A DNA stretch of 64,000 nucleotides from Tetragonia tetragonoides. Lineage: Eukaryota > Streptophyta > Magnoliopsida > Caryophyllales > Aizoaceae. The notes under the pieces were generated by a model. That model saw only the letters and a program-made list of their open reading frames with translations. It had not been told where the DNA came from and made no database searches. Position 1 is the first letter of the stretch. Every line of letters starts with the position of its first letter. A program made the translations under genes and the position numbers. This document shows positions 12,926 to 25,110 of the stretch, one piece after another. The stretch lies in NCBI GenBank assembly GCA_038025085.1, contig CM076153.1:22295001-22359000 (forward strand). The letters are read 5' to 3'.

Positions 12926-14369
12926 GTTTCCCCTTGCAATCAAAGACATGGGGTTGAGTTTGACAACGGAACCGAAAAGGGTTTGTTATAGATTTGGAAA
13001 TCAAAGCATCATAATTTGATCGCTGAATTGGCCATCAAAGAGGTTGATAAGGAGCATAATTTGAATTTTGATTGAGGTTTGAATTGGCATCCCTTTTATT
13101 TTTTTCATTTTCTTTGAAAGATTTCTGATTTTTTTCTTACTTTTGGTGATGCTTTAATCAACAGAATAATTCCTCCATGTCGTACTCCAACTCGTCGTCT
13201 CTCTATTGTGATTTTTTTCTTACCATTGTGAGTCTCTCAAGTCTCACCACTCTGAATTTTGATATTATTAAGCATTACAATCATTTAACATGATTTGATT
13301 TTTAATTTTTGATTTTTCTCCCCATATTTGAGGGTAGGATTCCATCTGCGTTTTATTTTCAAGCGTTTGTGCTTTTTTTTTCTTCCTTTTATCCTATGTA
13401 TTTGGTTTGGTTGGTCTATAAGTTTCTGTATGATAATCTGTTATACTGAATTTCTGAGTACAGAAGAGGGCTAGCTGACGGTTGTGCACGAGCTCGGGAA
13501 AGGGGAAATGAATCTGAGAGTTTCCAAGTCTGCATTGATGACTAGGGAGTGTAACAGAGAAAGATCACAGACGTGTTGAAGTTGTCAAAATCTATTCTAC
13601 CCTCTTCTACCCAGGTACCATTTCTGTTACTATATTATCTTCACCTTGATTTTAAAAAATGAACTACTAATGAGTGATGGGGAAATGCAATAGTAATTTG
13701 ATTATGCACATTTTGGATACCTTGTTATATTTTTGAAAACTGTAACTCTTCAGTGATTGTCCATCTCCTGTATTAAGGAGATTCATAATCCTTTCCACTT
13801 TTATTATCACTCAAGATCTTCCTCATAAGTCATAACCCTTGTAAATGTGCTCATTTAGTGGATCTTGCAGGGAGAGAGGAATAGTAAGCTCACAGGACTC
13901 ATAACATAGTATCATTATAGATCAAGGTGAAGCACATCATTTTTCTGCTACTGCTTTAAGAGTAAGCTGATACATCAAGAGTTCATGTGCTGTAATGAGT
14001 GATGTGAAAATGCAATAATAATTTGCAAAAAACGAAAAATATACCTTAAATAGATATAATAAACTTAGTAAATATCGTATAGAAGTCATCATTAGGGTTT
14101 GAGTAAAGTGTGGGATAATGCTCCAAGGTTTACCATTATGGCCAAAATGTAAAAGAAGTGACTCGATTTGAGGATACCTCAGTAAGCTCCCATTGCTGGT
14201 TTATATGAGCATCACTATTATAGATGGTGGTGAGTTAATCATATTTCTCAAACTACATATTGTAGATGCAGAAATAGCCATTCTCAAAAAGCATTTAAAA
14301 GCGAGGATATCTGCCAACCATGACCGGGAGTGGTAAGAACTCTAACACTACACATCATTTTCAGAGGAT
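12924..14369 (+). other. Possible spliced transcript with one orphan coding-like exon
   Basis: No gene is identified. A splice-like exon at about 13459-13615 ends CCCAG before GTACCA. A second at 14264-14331 lies between TTGTAG and GTAAGA and reads in one open frame as AEIAILKKHLKARISANHD and a few more residues, with a plausible amphipathic basic helix. The full-length LINE at 14385 lies just inside the following intron. If the locus was once a gene, its remaining exons are not recognised on the far side of the LINE. Confidence 0.25.
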
Positions 14370-14384
14370 AATGAAAAAGATGTT
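14370..14384. repeat. LINE target-site duplication, left copy
   Basis: AATGAAAAAGATGTT occurs here and again at 19501-19515, flanking the LINE exactly. This 15-bp direct repeat fits L1-type target-primed insertion. Confidence 0.9.
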
Positions 14385-14669
14385 TTTTTTTTTTGGTAAA
14401 AGTTAGCTTTCTATTACCTAAGTAAATGTTTGAGTACACCTAAAGGGCCAAAGGATAAGGGAGCCACCTACTAGGTAGGATTCTCCCATACATCCTTTCC
14501 CCTAATAACATCTATTACAGCATTTAAGCAATGAAAGAGGTTGAAAATTACAAAATGAAACTACAGCAATTTACTCAACAACTCCTTATCTACTCTATTG
14601 AGTTTACAAGCATTAACTAGATAAAGCCTAGCTCTAACATGGAATTTTATATCTGAAATGATCTGCTCA

Positions 14670-17600
14670 TCAGTAGCTCTTTACTGCACAAAAATGATTC
14701 TGTTCCTTTCCCTCCAGATTGCGTACAATGTAGCAGCAAGGACTGAAACACACAGCCTTTTGCGAAATCTGGTACGACCTCTCCTTGCTATCCACTGCAA
14801 TATCCCCCTTCACAGTTGTAGCCTGTAGTCTGCACTCAATCCACTGCATAGTGTTCTGCAGCACAATCTGTAACCTGCTGCATCTGAAAAATAGATGGTC
14901 TTTTGTCTCAGATTCATCACCACATAGGGGGCAGCTCAAGTCACCATTGAAAAAACCCATTTTGTTCATTCGATCTCTAGTCAATAATCTGCCAAAGTAG
15001 GCAAGCCAAAGTATGAAACCATGTCTTGGCATACAGATAGGATTCCAAATCAAATCAGCATGTCTGCATTTTGTAAGTACCCCAGCAAATATTTATACCC
15101 CGAAGCTGCTGTGTACTTCCCAACAGAATCCATGATCCACTGACCATTTACAAAACCTGCAGCAATTTTATGCTTCACTTTATTGAGTCTGACCCAATAC
15201 CAACTGTTGTTCTGTTTGGGCTCGTACCCCCAGATATTTGCTCCTTTCAAGTAAACTCCATTGATCCATTTCACCCAAAGATTGTCTTTCTTATTAGCTA
15301 AATCCCAGATATGCTTCCCATTCAAAGCTACATTTAAGAGTTGACAATTCTTCAGATTTAATCCCCCATTATTTTTTGGTCTACAAACCAAATCCCAAGC
15401 CATGAGACTAGGCTTTCTCTTATCATCACTAGCCCCCCACAGGAATTGTCTGCATTTCCTCTCAATCATTTTCAGTACACCAGTAGGCAAGAAAAAAATC
15501 CCAGACCAGTACAGATGCAAAGAGATCAGAACTGAATTGATTAATTGCACCTTACCTGCATAGGAGAGGTTTTTGGAGGCCCAAACATGCAATCTCCTTG
15601 TTATCTTCTCAACTAGGAAAGCACATTCAGATGTGTTCCACTTAGTAGGAGTCATGGGTACTCCAAGTTATTTCATAGGGAACTGACCCTCACCAAAACC
15701 AGACAAGTCAAGGAGCTGCTATTTGAGATCATTCTGCACTCCTGCAATGTAGCACTCAGACTTTGAACTGTTGGCATTCAAACCTGTCACCATAGAAAAA
15801 TAGTTCAAACCTTCAACAATTCTCTTCACAGAAGGACAGTGTGTTTTGCAAAAGATCATCAAATCGTCAGCAAAACAGATATGATTCAGCTGTATTGTTT
15901 TACACATGGGGTGAAAACGAAAATCAGGTAATTGGCCCACTATCTTCAAGGTTCTTGATAGATATTCCATAACAAGTACAAACAGAAGAGGAGACACGGG
16001 GTCTCCCTGTCTAATACCCCTTTTACCTTCAAAAAAATCAAAAGCATTCCCATTAATACTCATGGTGTAAGTAGTAGTTGTCACACAAGCATGTATCGAA
16101 TCACAAAACTTTAGGGGAAAACATAACCCTGAAGCATCTCCGCAATGAACCCCTCAGTGGATGGTATCATAGGTCTTCCTCAAATCTATCTTCATGAAGC
16201 ATCTCGGGGACACCCTTTTCCTCTTGTAATGTTTTATGAGATCCTGGCATATACGCACATTATGAATGATACTCCTCTCAGCTACAAAGGCACCTTGGTT
16301 TTCAGAAACAAGACAAGGAAGTATCACTTTCAGTCTATCACAAATGATTTTGGAAATACATTTGTAGATAGTATTGCAACATGCAATCGGTCTGAAGTCT
16401 GAGGCTAACTCAGGTGCTGCAATCTTGGGAATAAGGCAAAGGGTTGTAGCATTGACTTGCTTAAGCATTTTAGAGGTATCAAAAAAATCCAGGACAACTA
16501 CAGTAACAGAATCACCCACCACTGACCAAGCTTTCTTGAAGAAATCACTCCCAAACCCATCCGGACCAGGACTCTTTGATGAGTCAATACGAAAGATAGC
16601 TTTTTTCACTTCATCTGAAGATATAGGAGCTATTAAATTCACTTGCTGCTCCACAGATAGCTTGTGGCCTTGCTTAAAAACCACTTCACTTGCATGTTTT
16701 CTGGTGGTATCAGTTGTGCCAAGCATCCCTCTGTAAAAACTTTCAATCTCCCCTTGAATATCAACTTGATCAGTCAAAGAGACACCTGTAGAGCTCTTTA
16801 GAGAGAAGACCCTATTTTGCAGTTGTCTGTGTTTCATCATCACATGGAAAAACTTGGTATTGTGATCTCCCAACTGTACCCATTTAATCTTGCTCTTTTG
16901 CTGCATGAAAGATTCTGCATCTGAATTGAGTTTTAAGAAAACATGTCTTGCCTCACTCTCTAGAAGTTGTTTGCTAATATCAAGAGGACATGCATTTGCT
17001 TCTTGTTGTGCCAGGAACATTTTGTTTCTAGCAGTTTAAACCTGAGCTAATAAATCTCCATACTCAGATTTATTCAGTTTCTTTAGAGCACTCTTCACTT
17101 TTTTCAACTTCATCACAACTGAGAACATCTTTGTTCCTCTAACAGATGAGTTCCAAGCTGAGGCAACAATGGAAAGGAACCTCTCATGATTTCCCCACAT
17201 ATTGAAATATCTAAATGGAGAGTTCACCTTTACCATGCCATTGTCCAATTTTAACAAGACAGGGCTATGATCAGAAACACCCTCTGGGAGAAAAGTTACA
17301 GTGCTATGGACAAAAGAGAGAAGCCACTCACAGTTACATAGCACTCTATCAATTTTAGAGAATATTCTAGTCCCATCTTCATGCTTATTACACCAAGTGT
17401 ACTGACATCCTGACCAAACTGGCTCAGTGAGATGATTTGTATCAATACAGTTCTAAAAGTCCTGTATTTCTTGATGAGTTACAAGTCTCCCACCAATTCT
17501 TTCATGCTGCTTTAAAACATTATTAAAATCTCCTAATAAGACCCAAGGATCATTGCAACCCTGAGCAAAAGTTGCAATGCTATCCCGTAGCTCAATTCTG

Positions 17601-17955
17601 TCTTCTCTAGCATTCAACCCATACACAAAGAAGGCCACAAAAAAAATTTGGGAGCCCAAATGTTTTATTCTGCAATAAACAATCTGAGCACTAGCATCTA
17701 AGATAGCAACATCAAAAATACTATAATTCCAAAGGATCCAAATCCTACCCCCATGGTGGTAATGATGATTGATATAAGAGGACCATCTAGGGAGGACAAC
17801 AGCTCTACATTTATCAAAATTAGCAGCTCTAATCTTGGTTTCAAGCAAACCAATTAAACCAACATTATGATTATGGCAAAAGAGATTTACCTCCTTTTGC
17901 TTATTAGGTCCATTCAGACCTCTGATATTCCATGAGACAACTCTATCCATGACCA
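14670..17955 (-). pseudogene. LINE ORF2: endonuclease, reverse transcriptase, zf-RVT; broken
   Basis: ORF2 makes the nick and the cDNA for LINE insertion. The N-terminus has the endonuclease signature SWNIRGLNG and LLETKI. The middle shows RT blocks (SKSPGPDGFGSDFFKKAW, a MKIDLRK region, GIRQGDPVSPLLFVLVMEYL and the catalytic FADD in CFADDLMIFC). The C-terminus has zf-RVT (CPLCGDESETKDHLFFRC). In-frame stops occur near 17455 (TAG), 17038 (TAA), 16152 (TGA where TGG is usual), 15718 and 15670. A frameshift lies near 15050. Most stops fit C-to-T or G-to-A change, as expected for methylated, silenced DNA. Confidence 0.9.
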
Positions 17956-19403
17956 TCTTGCAAGATAATGGCCACACCAGCATTTGCATCTCCCTGCCCT
18001 TCCTGTTCTGCCACCTCCAAAGCTGAGAAAGGGTTATGAGTTATCATCTCCTCTGCAACCTCAGGCTCTGGCTGACTGCGCCCATTTCTGATCACCCTCC
18101 ACTTCCCTGTTACTTTTTGTGCTCCTGGTGCTGCAGTAGGGGCACCTGCAGGTTGAGTAGCAAGTAAAGGGACAGCTACTGCAGCAGGCACAGTAGCAGG
18201 CACAACAATAGGTACTGAAGCTTCATTGTTGCTCTTAGCTTGCTGTGAGCTCCCAGCCTGTTGAACTACAGGTTGCTTAGCTCTTCATTCTTTCTTGTTT
18301 TTCTTTCTACATACAAGCTCTTCATGCCCAAACTGTTTGCAATATGTACAAGTACGTGGCTTCCAATCATATTTCACAATTTGTTCCAGGACAAACCCTT
18401 TGTCATTTCTAAAGAGAACTTTATCAGGCATTTTTGAGTCCACTTCAATCTCAATCAAAAGCCTAGCAAAGTTAACTCCTCTCTTCATCTCAGTATTCTT
18501 ATCCGCCATAAGAGGTCTACCAATCAAGCTCCCCGTACTGCTCAGTCCTGGAGCACTCCAATATTTCATATCCAAATCAGGTAAATTTACCCAGACAGGA
18601 ACTGACCCTATTTCCTCTTTGGATAAATCCAAATCTTCAGTCCAAGGACGAACAATCAGGGGCTTATTCTCAAAATGGAAAATACCAGCCTGTGCAACTT
18701 CATCTCTGCTAGCAACTGAATCAAAACGCACCAAGGTAACCCCATTTTTCAACATTACAACCTTATTAATCCCATATTTGCCCCATTTTTGTTGAATAAA
18801 AACATTTAATGCACTCAATGGTGGTCTAGCACCCATCACATAACAAACAACAGCTTGTTGCCAGTAGATAATTTCAGAAAGTATGTCCTGTCTGTCAATT
18901 CTACCCACTAATTGATCCCCAACTTTTTCAGGTTCAACATAATCAAGCTTAAACCCCGCATTGTTAAGTTTGGATATGTCAAAAGAGTTCCAGATGGAAG
19001 GCTTACCCACAGGTTCCTCCAGAACTGGGATAGCTTCAGGCTCGTCCTCAGTGACATCCTCAACCAAGATATCATCAGCTTCATCTGCCCAGGATTTGCT
19101 TTTCCTCCCCTCACGAGTACTGACTTTATCATGAAGGATGGAAAGCCATTGATTCAATTTTGCCCTGACTGTAGCAATGTCATCAGTAGTAATTTTATCC
19201 ACAGTCATATCTCCCAACGGGGTTTGTAATAGTGAAGCTTCAAGCTCCAAATGCAGATTACGAGCACCATTCATCGCATTAGGTCTTTCCACACTCGACA
19301 TTTCTTTCGATTGATTTAATTGATTGGGATTGCAATCAGCTCCACCACCATTAATTGCCTCCTGTTGTCTAGCTCTAGCTGTCGCGCGAGTTTTCCGATT
19401 CAT
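17943..19403 (-). pseudogene. LINE ORF1 (Gag-like, zinc knuckle), one stop
   Basis: An ATG at 19403 opens about 372 codons with a DUF4283-like Gag domain (DRQDILSEIIYWQQAVVCYV region and LVRFDSVASRDEV) and a single CCHC knuckle (CTYCKQFGHEELVC). A TGA at about 18285 interrupts it, but the same frame continues through an Ala/Pro/Gln-rich tail to a TAG at 17943. One nonsense change is thus the only break. ORF1 proteins of plant L1 elements bind RNA and form the ribonucleoprotein. Its end overlaps the start of ORF2 (ATG near 17954). Confidence 0.85.
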
Positions 19404-19500
19404 ACTCAGTGCATGAGAGAGTCACACACCAAACGGAAAATCGCCATAGGAGTCGCCAGAGCTTCTCTCTCTAAAAGTGGTGTTATTGTAAAAATGTTTA

Positions 19501-19515
19501 AATGAAAAAGATGTT
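19501..19515. repeat. LINE target-site duplication, right copy
   Basis: Second copy of the 15-bp direct repeat at 14370-14384. Confidence 0.9.
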
Positions 19516-20810
19516 GAGGATGAACAGATGGATCATTATGGATAAAAGTAAATTGGAGATGGATCACTATGGATAAGAGTAAATTGGTTTAAACTGTTTA
19601 TTTATCAAGGATTGATGGGATAGGAATGGAGTAGGAGATTTATGGTTTATGACCGATCTTTTGTCTTCTCTCACATGCTTGTTTGTTGCTACAATAATCT
19701 TTCGAGCGTATCTGCATACGAATGATGGGCAACACTCTTGCTACATTGTCTCATTTCTTGGTGTTTGTGATCTATTTACATATCTTTTGATCTTATAGTT
19801 GTTATTTGTCTGATTTTACAGCGATATATATTGTAAAAATGGATATCAATGCTCTGTGCGACAGAGCTTCATACTATAAGTGATCCTTCCACTTCCATCA
19901 TGCGTGTTTTTCGTGTCATTATCTGCCATTACTGTTTTTTGTTGGGGACTATCAAGGTTTGCTAGGGTTTATTACTTTATTCATTATCATAGTATAGCAG
20001 CAAGTCACTATTGCGATTCTGAATTACTGTTGTGTTTGCTAAAGACCGTGAAGAGTTTAATTGCAGTGTTTTGGTTTGTTAGTGTCTTCCCTATAAACAT
20101 TCTTGAAATCACTATTTAATCCTATGACTATCATCATTTGTTGCTTCTACAACACCCATCAGCTGTTTACGCAAAGGTCGTGTTTATAGAGTTGATCAAA
20201 GCAGTGAGAGATGAATAACTCTAATGTTGGCTTTGTGTGGATTTGTTTGTCTGATGAAAGCTGCATTTTATTGCTAGCATTTCTACATATAGGTGGTGTG
20301 CACACCGTTTATGGTTTTTCATTTCAGATGATTAGGTGTTCAGATGTTTACACTATCATCTGTTTGAGCACAATTTCATCAATTGGCAGCAGTTACCATT
20401 AAGAGCATATGGTTCTTAATTTATATTCTGAGAAGTTGGCTCATTCGAAAACATTGGTGTTTTTTGGAAAGGGGAAGTGCAGGAGTCAACATCTGTTTTT
20501 ATCCCCTCATTGCTTACCTTGCCTCAATCAGTGTTGCTTGTTTCAAGGATAGTGTTTCACTCATTAGTCCGGGGATTTGGAGTTTGATACTTTTGCTTTA
20601 GCTTATATGGTGTGCCTTGATGCTTTGAAAGCATTCTTCTGGCTCGTAATTGCAGGTTCCAAACTTTAGAATTTTCAATAGAACTATAGAGTAACTGGAG
20701 TGGGCTTTGTGGCATGTTAGGAGAGTTTGCGGCACTTTGCCTTACTACCGTTTAGTAGGATATTTTTTTTTTAGATTTCCGCCCCTTGTATTATCGAATC
20801 TTTCACATGA
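19516..20810. other. Intergenic, no supported gene
   Basis: Short ORFs of 60-80 codons show no domain or shared frame. This is the right flank of the LINE insertion site; no exon matching the possible transcript on the left flank is seen. Confidence 0.5.
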
Positions 20811-20811
20811 A

Positions 20812-21626
20812 TGGTGCCAAAAAAATAAAAATAAAACCATTTTGGGGTTGGTTTTAAAACAAATTCTAAAGTGGTGTCCACGTAGGCTCGTACAACAATT
20901 GTAAATTATTATCTTTTTCAACTGGGCTAAAGGTAAGTCGCTATATTTACCAGTGACTTACCAATGATAAAGTCGCTGAAGTAGTCAGCGACTTACCTTT
21001 GCAAATCTGATGGTCATTTCTGATAGGTATCTCGTATTAGTCAGCAATATACAGTGCCATTTACCTCTACATATAAACGGGGAAGTTTGAGCACGTTACC
21101 GCAAATGAATCCAGGATTCTCACATATACGACTCAAAATACAAGACCGAGTAGAGTAATTGTGAAGGTAGAACAATTGTTCAACATTTTCTCCTTCCATT
21201 AACGAGCTAATCAATAAAGTACGAGAGCAAGGAGTTGAGAAGAGAAAAGTACATGCCAAAAACCTGATCCTAACTACTCCATTGTTGCCTTGAATTACAG
21301 AGAAATGAGAATGTGGAAAATGGAATAAAATTGATAACTGGCTCATAATGTCAAAACTCTTAACATTTTTTCTTGTGGTAATGTATGCTCAAGCGTCCTC
21401 ATTTATTTGTTGCTTGTATCACATGTCCACAATCAAACACACATAGTGAGAGAGTCTATTGTACATGATTGATGAGTGAGGAGTAAAGTCTTAACCATTA
21501 AGCGACTTAGTTTTTGCCAAGGGGAAAAAGGAGAGGCTCGGTGGTGTCCGAGCCTACATGTACACCACTTTGGTAAATATTATTAGGACCAACCGAAAAT
21601 GGTATTATTTTATTTTTGGGCACCAA
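20812..21626. mobile_element. Foldback-type DNA element with ~80-bp imperfect inverted ends
   Basis: The left arm (about 20812-20893) starts ATGGTGCCAAAAAAATA and ends GTCCACGTAGGCTCG. The right arm (about 21540-21626), read on the minus strand, has the same order of blocks: TTGGTGCC, an A/T run, ACCATTTT, GGTTGGT, AAAGTGGTGT and GTAGGCTCG. Between them is a second short hairpin (20930-21001). No transposase is present. The superfamily cannot be assigned because no clean target-site duplication was found. Confidence 0.6.
20930..21001. repeat. Short palindrome, AAAGGTAAGTCGCT / AGCGACTTACCTTT
   Basis: Perfect 14-bp inverted arms enclose about 44 bp that repeat the core motif (AGTGACTTACC, AAAGTCGCT). 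Motifs of this kind resemble sub-terminal repeats of plant CACTA or related DNA elements. Confidence 0.75.
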
Positions 21627-21780
21627 TTTTATAAAAGATTTTGTATTATACATCTCACTTGAGTTAAAAAATTTTTTAGTAGCTTATGTCTGGAAGAATT
21701 ATAAGGTGTTTTGGAGTTGTAAATGTCCATCCTTTTAGTCCAAGCAAATGACAATGTAGTCGACTTCACTCCTTTCTAGA

Positions 21781-22020
21781 GGGAGGGAGGGAGCAGATTG
21801 TTAAGAGGGATGGTTTGACTGATTATTTGTTGGGTTGGTAAGGTCAATGAGGGAGAGAGGGAGGGACAAGGTGATGGTGGTGGTGTGACTTTTTATTTGC
21901 TGGTTGGTAAGGTCAAACAGAGTGAATGGGAACATGTTGATGTAATGGGAAGGAGGATTGGATGATGGTGGTGGTATGACTGATGATGTGCAGGTTGATA
22001 GGGCCAGAGAGTGAGCAGAG
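21781..22020. repeat. Degenerate tandem repeat, ~3 units of 80-90 bp
   Basis: Each unit contains GGTTTGACTGATTATTTG-like or GTGACTTTTTATTTGCTGG-like text, then GGTTGGTAAGGTCAA, then a GGGAGGGAG or GATGGTGGTGG purine-rich part. The units are diverged. Confidence 0.6.
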
Positions 22021-23299
22021 AATAAGGACATGTAATGAAATTGTGGTGCTAGAAAATTTAAAAGTGGAAAACATATTTCTAATTTTAGAAAGTTGGAATC
22101 AATACAGTTGGGTTTTTAAACCTATTTCTTATTGGTTTGATATTTTGATTCCTCATTTTAAACTGATAATAGGTCAATGGACCATACGCCACCTATAGTG
22201 GTTCTTATCAAGGATGGGACCTTATTTTTGGTTTCTTTTTGCTTCTTCAATCTCATACAGTATCGTCAAGCACTATTATAACAACGAAGAAATACATAGT
22301 GAGCAACTTGCATATGTTTCGAGTTACAAGAAGTTTGTTGTGCGTATAAACTAAGGATGAGAGCAGGTACTTATGCTATTGTATCAAAACCTCCTACCGA
22401 TTATTTTTTGGATTCTTTTTTGCTAGCTGGATCAAATTGATGTTGCTTGTAGTTTTTCAATTTATTTTGCAGGGAACTTATTGTCAATCCAAACTGATGA
22501 ATAAATATTGCATTACCTTGACAATGATAACATTTTGTGGATGCTGGTGATAACAATGAAGATGATAGTATCTTCTTATTTTGTCCCCCCGAAATTTTGG
22601 AGATTAAATGTCAATTATCATATTCTTGATGATGGGAAGATGACTATGTTCTGGTAATGTGTGGTAAGCCGAGGAATCCTTTCGGTGAAATTTGAATTCT
22701 TACATATAAGTCACTTTGGGGCAGGGACAAGGAAACAATTTTTGCAACATCATTTTGATTCCTTTGTGAGGATGTTTAGTGCTCATGGGCTCATGGCCAC
22801 ATTAAGTAGAACTAAATGCATTGTTGGGTGTTTGACCTCTTCACCATGATGTAAATGGTAGTAGTATTTTTGTACAACTCTTCTCAAAGTTGATCAATTT
22901 TAAGATCTTATATCATTTGTGGGGGACTTCTTTTCTTTCTTTTTTTCCAAATGTAAGAATTTAATTTTGATTAAGTGGAATTGTATTTTATTCTTTAGTT
23001 TATTTGGCTTATTCTTATTTATCGATTGGAAGCTAATTTGACAATCATTGTTTGTCATAGTTAATTCCTACCACAATGACTATAACGCTGCCATGGTTGT
23101 GAATGGTCTAACAAGATCTTTGGACATGATTTTTTTTAATCATGGACTTCAGCTATTAACAAGATCTTTGGACTTAATTTTTTAATCATTATTAAAGATT
23201 TTTGCCCCATAATGAAAAAAAGGTTATTATCTTTATTTTTTCGGTACTCTCCTTTCTTCAGTGTGAACAAGCAAATGCAAGTTTTAAAAATTATGATAA
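22021..23299. other. Intergenic, no supported gene
   Basis: AT-rich sequence with isolated ORFs of 60-90 codons, none with a recognisable motif. Confidence 0.5.
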
Positions 23300-24046
23300 C
23301 TAGTTACATTCCCGTGCGATGCATGATTTGTGTGTTTATACCAAATAATACATTTTCATTAGTACAAACTTGTAACAAATTTTGCGCCTATGTCACATCT
23401 TGCTACTTCATTCCTAATCTCCTTTCTATACTCAAATCAACTTTGTTGTTTTCCTGTTTAATTCTATTTGCATGGCTCGTCTGATGTCCGAACTTTTTAC
23501 CATAGTAATTTATAGCCTATAAATACATGAAACAATCAGAAAAAACTTTTTTAGTGATTAAGTATTATCATATCATTATTTGATGACATGTCAATATTTT
23601 GCTTACGTATCGAAGCCTACAGGTCAATATAGCAATTTTTTATATTTTCTTATATGCCCCATGCGAGGCACAAACTTGTAATCATATTATAAAACAGTCT
23701 AAAAATAAACCATACAGAAAGAAAATGTGTGGAATAACACTGAACTTAGGATGATACAAATGTTTAAGTTATTGTAACGCTCTTTTAATCATATAACAAC
23801 TCAATTGAGCAAATAGATATTTTTTGTGATTATTATACGCATGTATTATTGTAAAAAAAATTATTTAATGAAATGCATTTGTAAGATACATGTACTTGAC
23901 TTTTGGAGAGAAAACATTATTTATTAAATGAAAATATGTATTAATGTAGGTTCATGCATGTTAAATAAAGATGACATGGCAAGCTAGGTGGATGTGCCTT
24001 GCTTATGTGGATGTCCACTTGTCCATCAAGCAATTATGCACATCCA

Positions 24047-24047
<1 letters not shown>

Positions 24048-24136
<89 letters not shown>
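24048..24136. repeat. (AT)n microsatellite, ~88 bp
   Basis: Pure TA dinucleotides inside the Helitron cluster, preceded by CATCCACTTATA, the same lead-in as at about 25845. Confidence 0.95.
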
Positions 24137-24139
<3 letters not shown>

Positions 24140-24889
24140 GACTAATTTTAACTCCGTGCTCCGCACGGACTCGTGATTATCTCTCGAAAATGAAAATAAC
24201 TTCCTAAGTGATACCTCATGCATGTTTTATACTGCACAACTAATTCTATATTTGATTATTTTAATATTTTTGGTATGAAATGTCCCTTCAAATTGATCTA
24301 CATCAAAATTAGAATGAATAAAAAAGATTGATTTATAAACATAATTTTAGTCTACATCAAAATTCTAAAAAAGGAAAAAAAACCTTTCTTCGAGTATATA
24401 CTAAGACTTTATTTTCTCAATTTATTATTAGTCCAATTTAGTTTAATCCAATTCAGATTAGTTAAATAGATCATGTAGGAACTTACCATTTAAATGAATT
24501 TCATTTATGCTATAAAATATTAAAGGTCAAGTTAAATACATATGTCATCAAATAGTTAAGGCCGGTATTGTTAGAAGTGTCATTTATTGTTATTTAACCA
24601 GGTTGTACACATGTGGCATCTACATGTAATCTTCACACGAACATTCCCTATTAAGTGTCATACTACATGTCATCACCGCCAGGAAATGACCCAACTTTCG
24701 TAAGACATGTATCTCATTTTGAAGATTTTTTCAAATCCAACCCATTGAATAAAGCTTTATAATTTTTTGACTTTCATAACTAAAGTTTTTTTTTATTTTT
24801 TATTTTGTAATATAAAAAAAAAGCTAATAAATATGTAATAAAGCCAACTAATGATAAGGCATTAATGAGTGACAATTTGATGGTGAGTT

Positions 24890-25110
24890 GTTAGGCTATG
24901 TGGCAAATTTTGCTTACGTGACGCTTAAGGGTCATCATCACACGAATTTACACCCCTTACGTGGCGTCCTACGTGTCGTGCCCACACGAATTGGACTCAC
25001 TTTATACGTATACCGACGTGGTGCCTATGTGTCATCTTCACACGAATATATCCCTCTGATGTGGCTTCTCACATGTCATCGTCCCACGAAAAGAACTCAA
25101 ATTTATAAGA
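24890..25110. repeat. Degenerate tandem repeats, ACGTGGC...GTGTCATC...CACACGAA
   Basis: Four to five diverged units of roughly 50-55 bp precede the Helitron terminus at 25112. Similar units occur at about 24600-24680 and 26060-26185. Confidence 0.6.

Larger units (their letters stand above)
14385..19500 (-). mobile_element. Full-length L1-type LINE, decayed (5.1 kb)
   Basis: The element is bounded by a 15-bp target-site duplication, with a short A-tail on the minus strand (plus-strand T run 14383-14394) at its 3' end. It carries a Gag-like ORF1 and an ORF2 with endonuclease, reverse transcriptase and a C-terminal zf-RVT region. Both ORFs have stops or frameshifts, so it is inactive. The presence of both 5' and 3' ends means it inserted at full length. 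Confidence 0.9.

Noticed and set aside
12286..13019. Overlapping 160- and 153-codon ORFs on opposite strands
   Set aside because: Low-complexity Lys/Phe/Ser-rich text, partly translated (CT)n; no motif and no homologous frame.
24026..24223. ORFs with Tyr-Ile repeats on both strands (also at 26039-26404)
   Set aside because: They are translations of (AT)n microsatellites.
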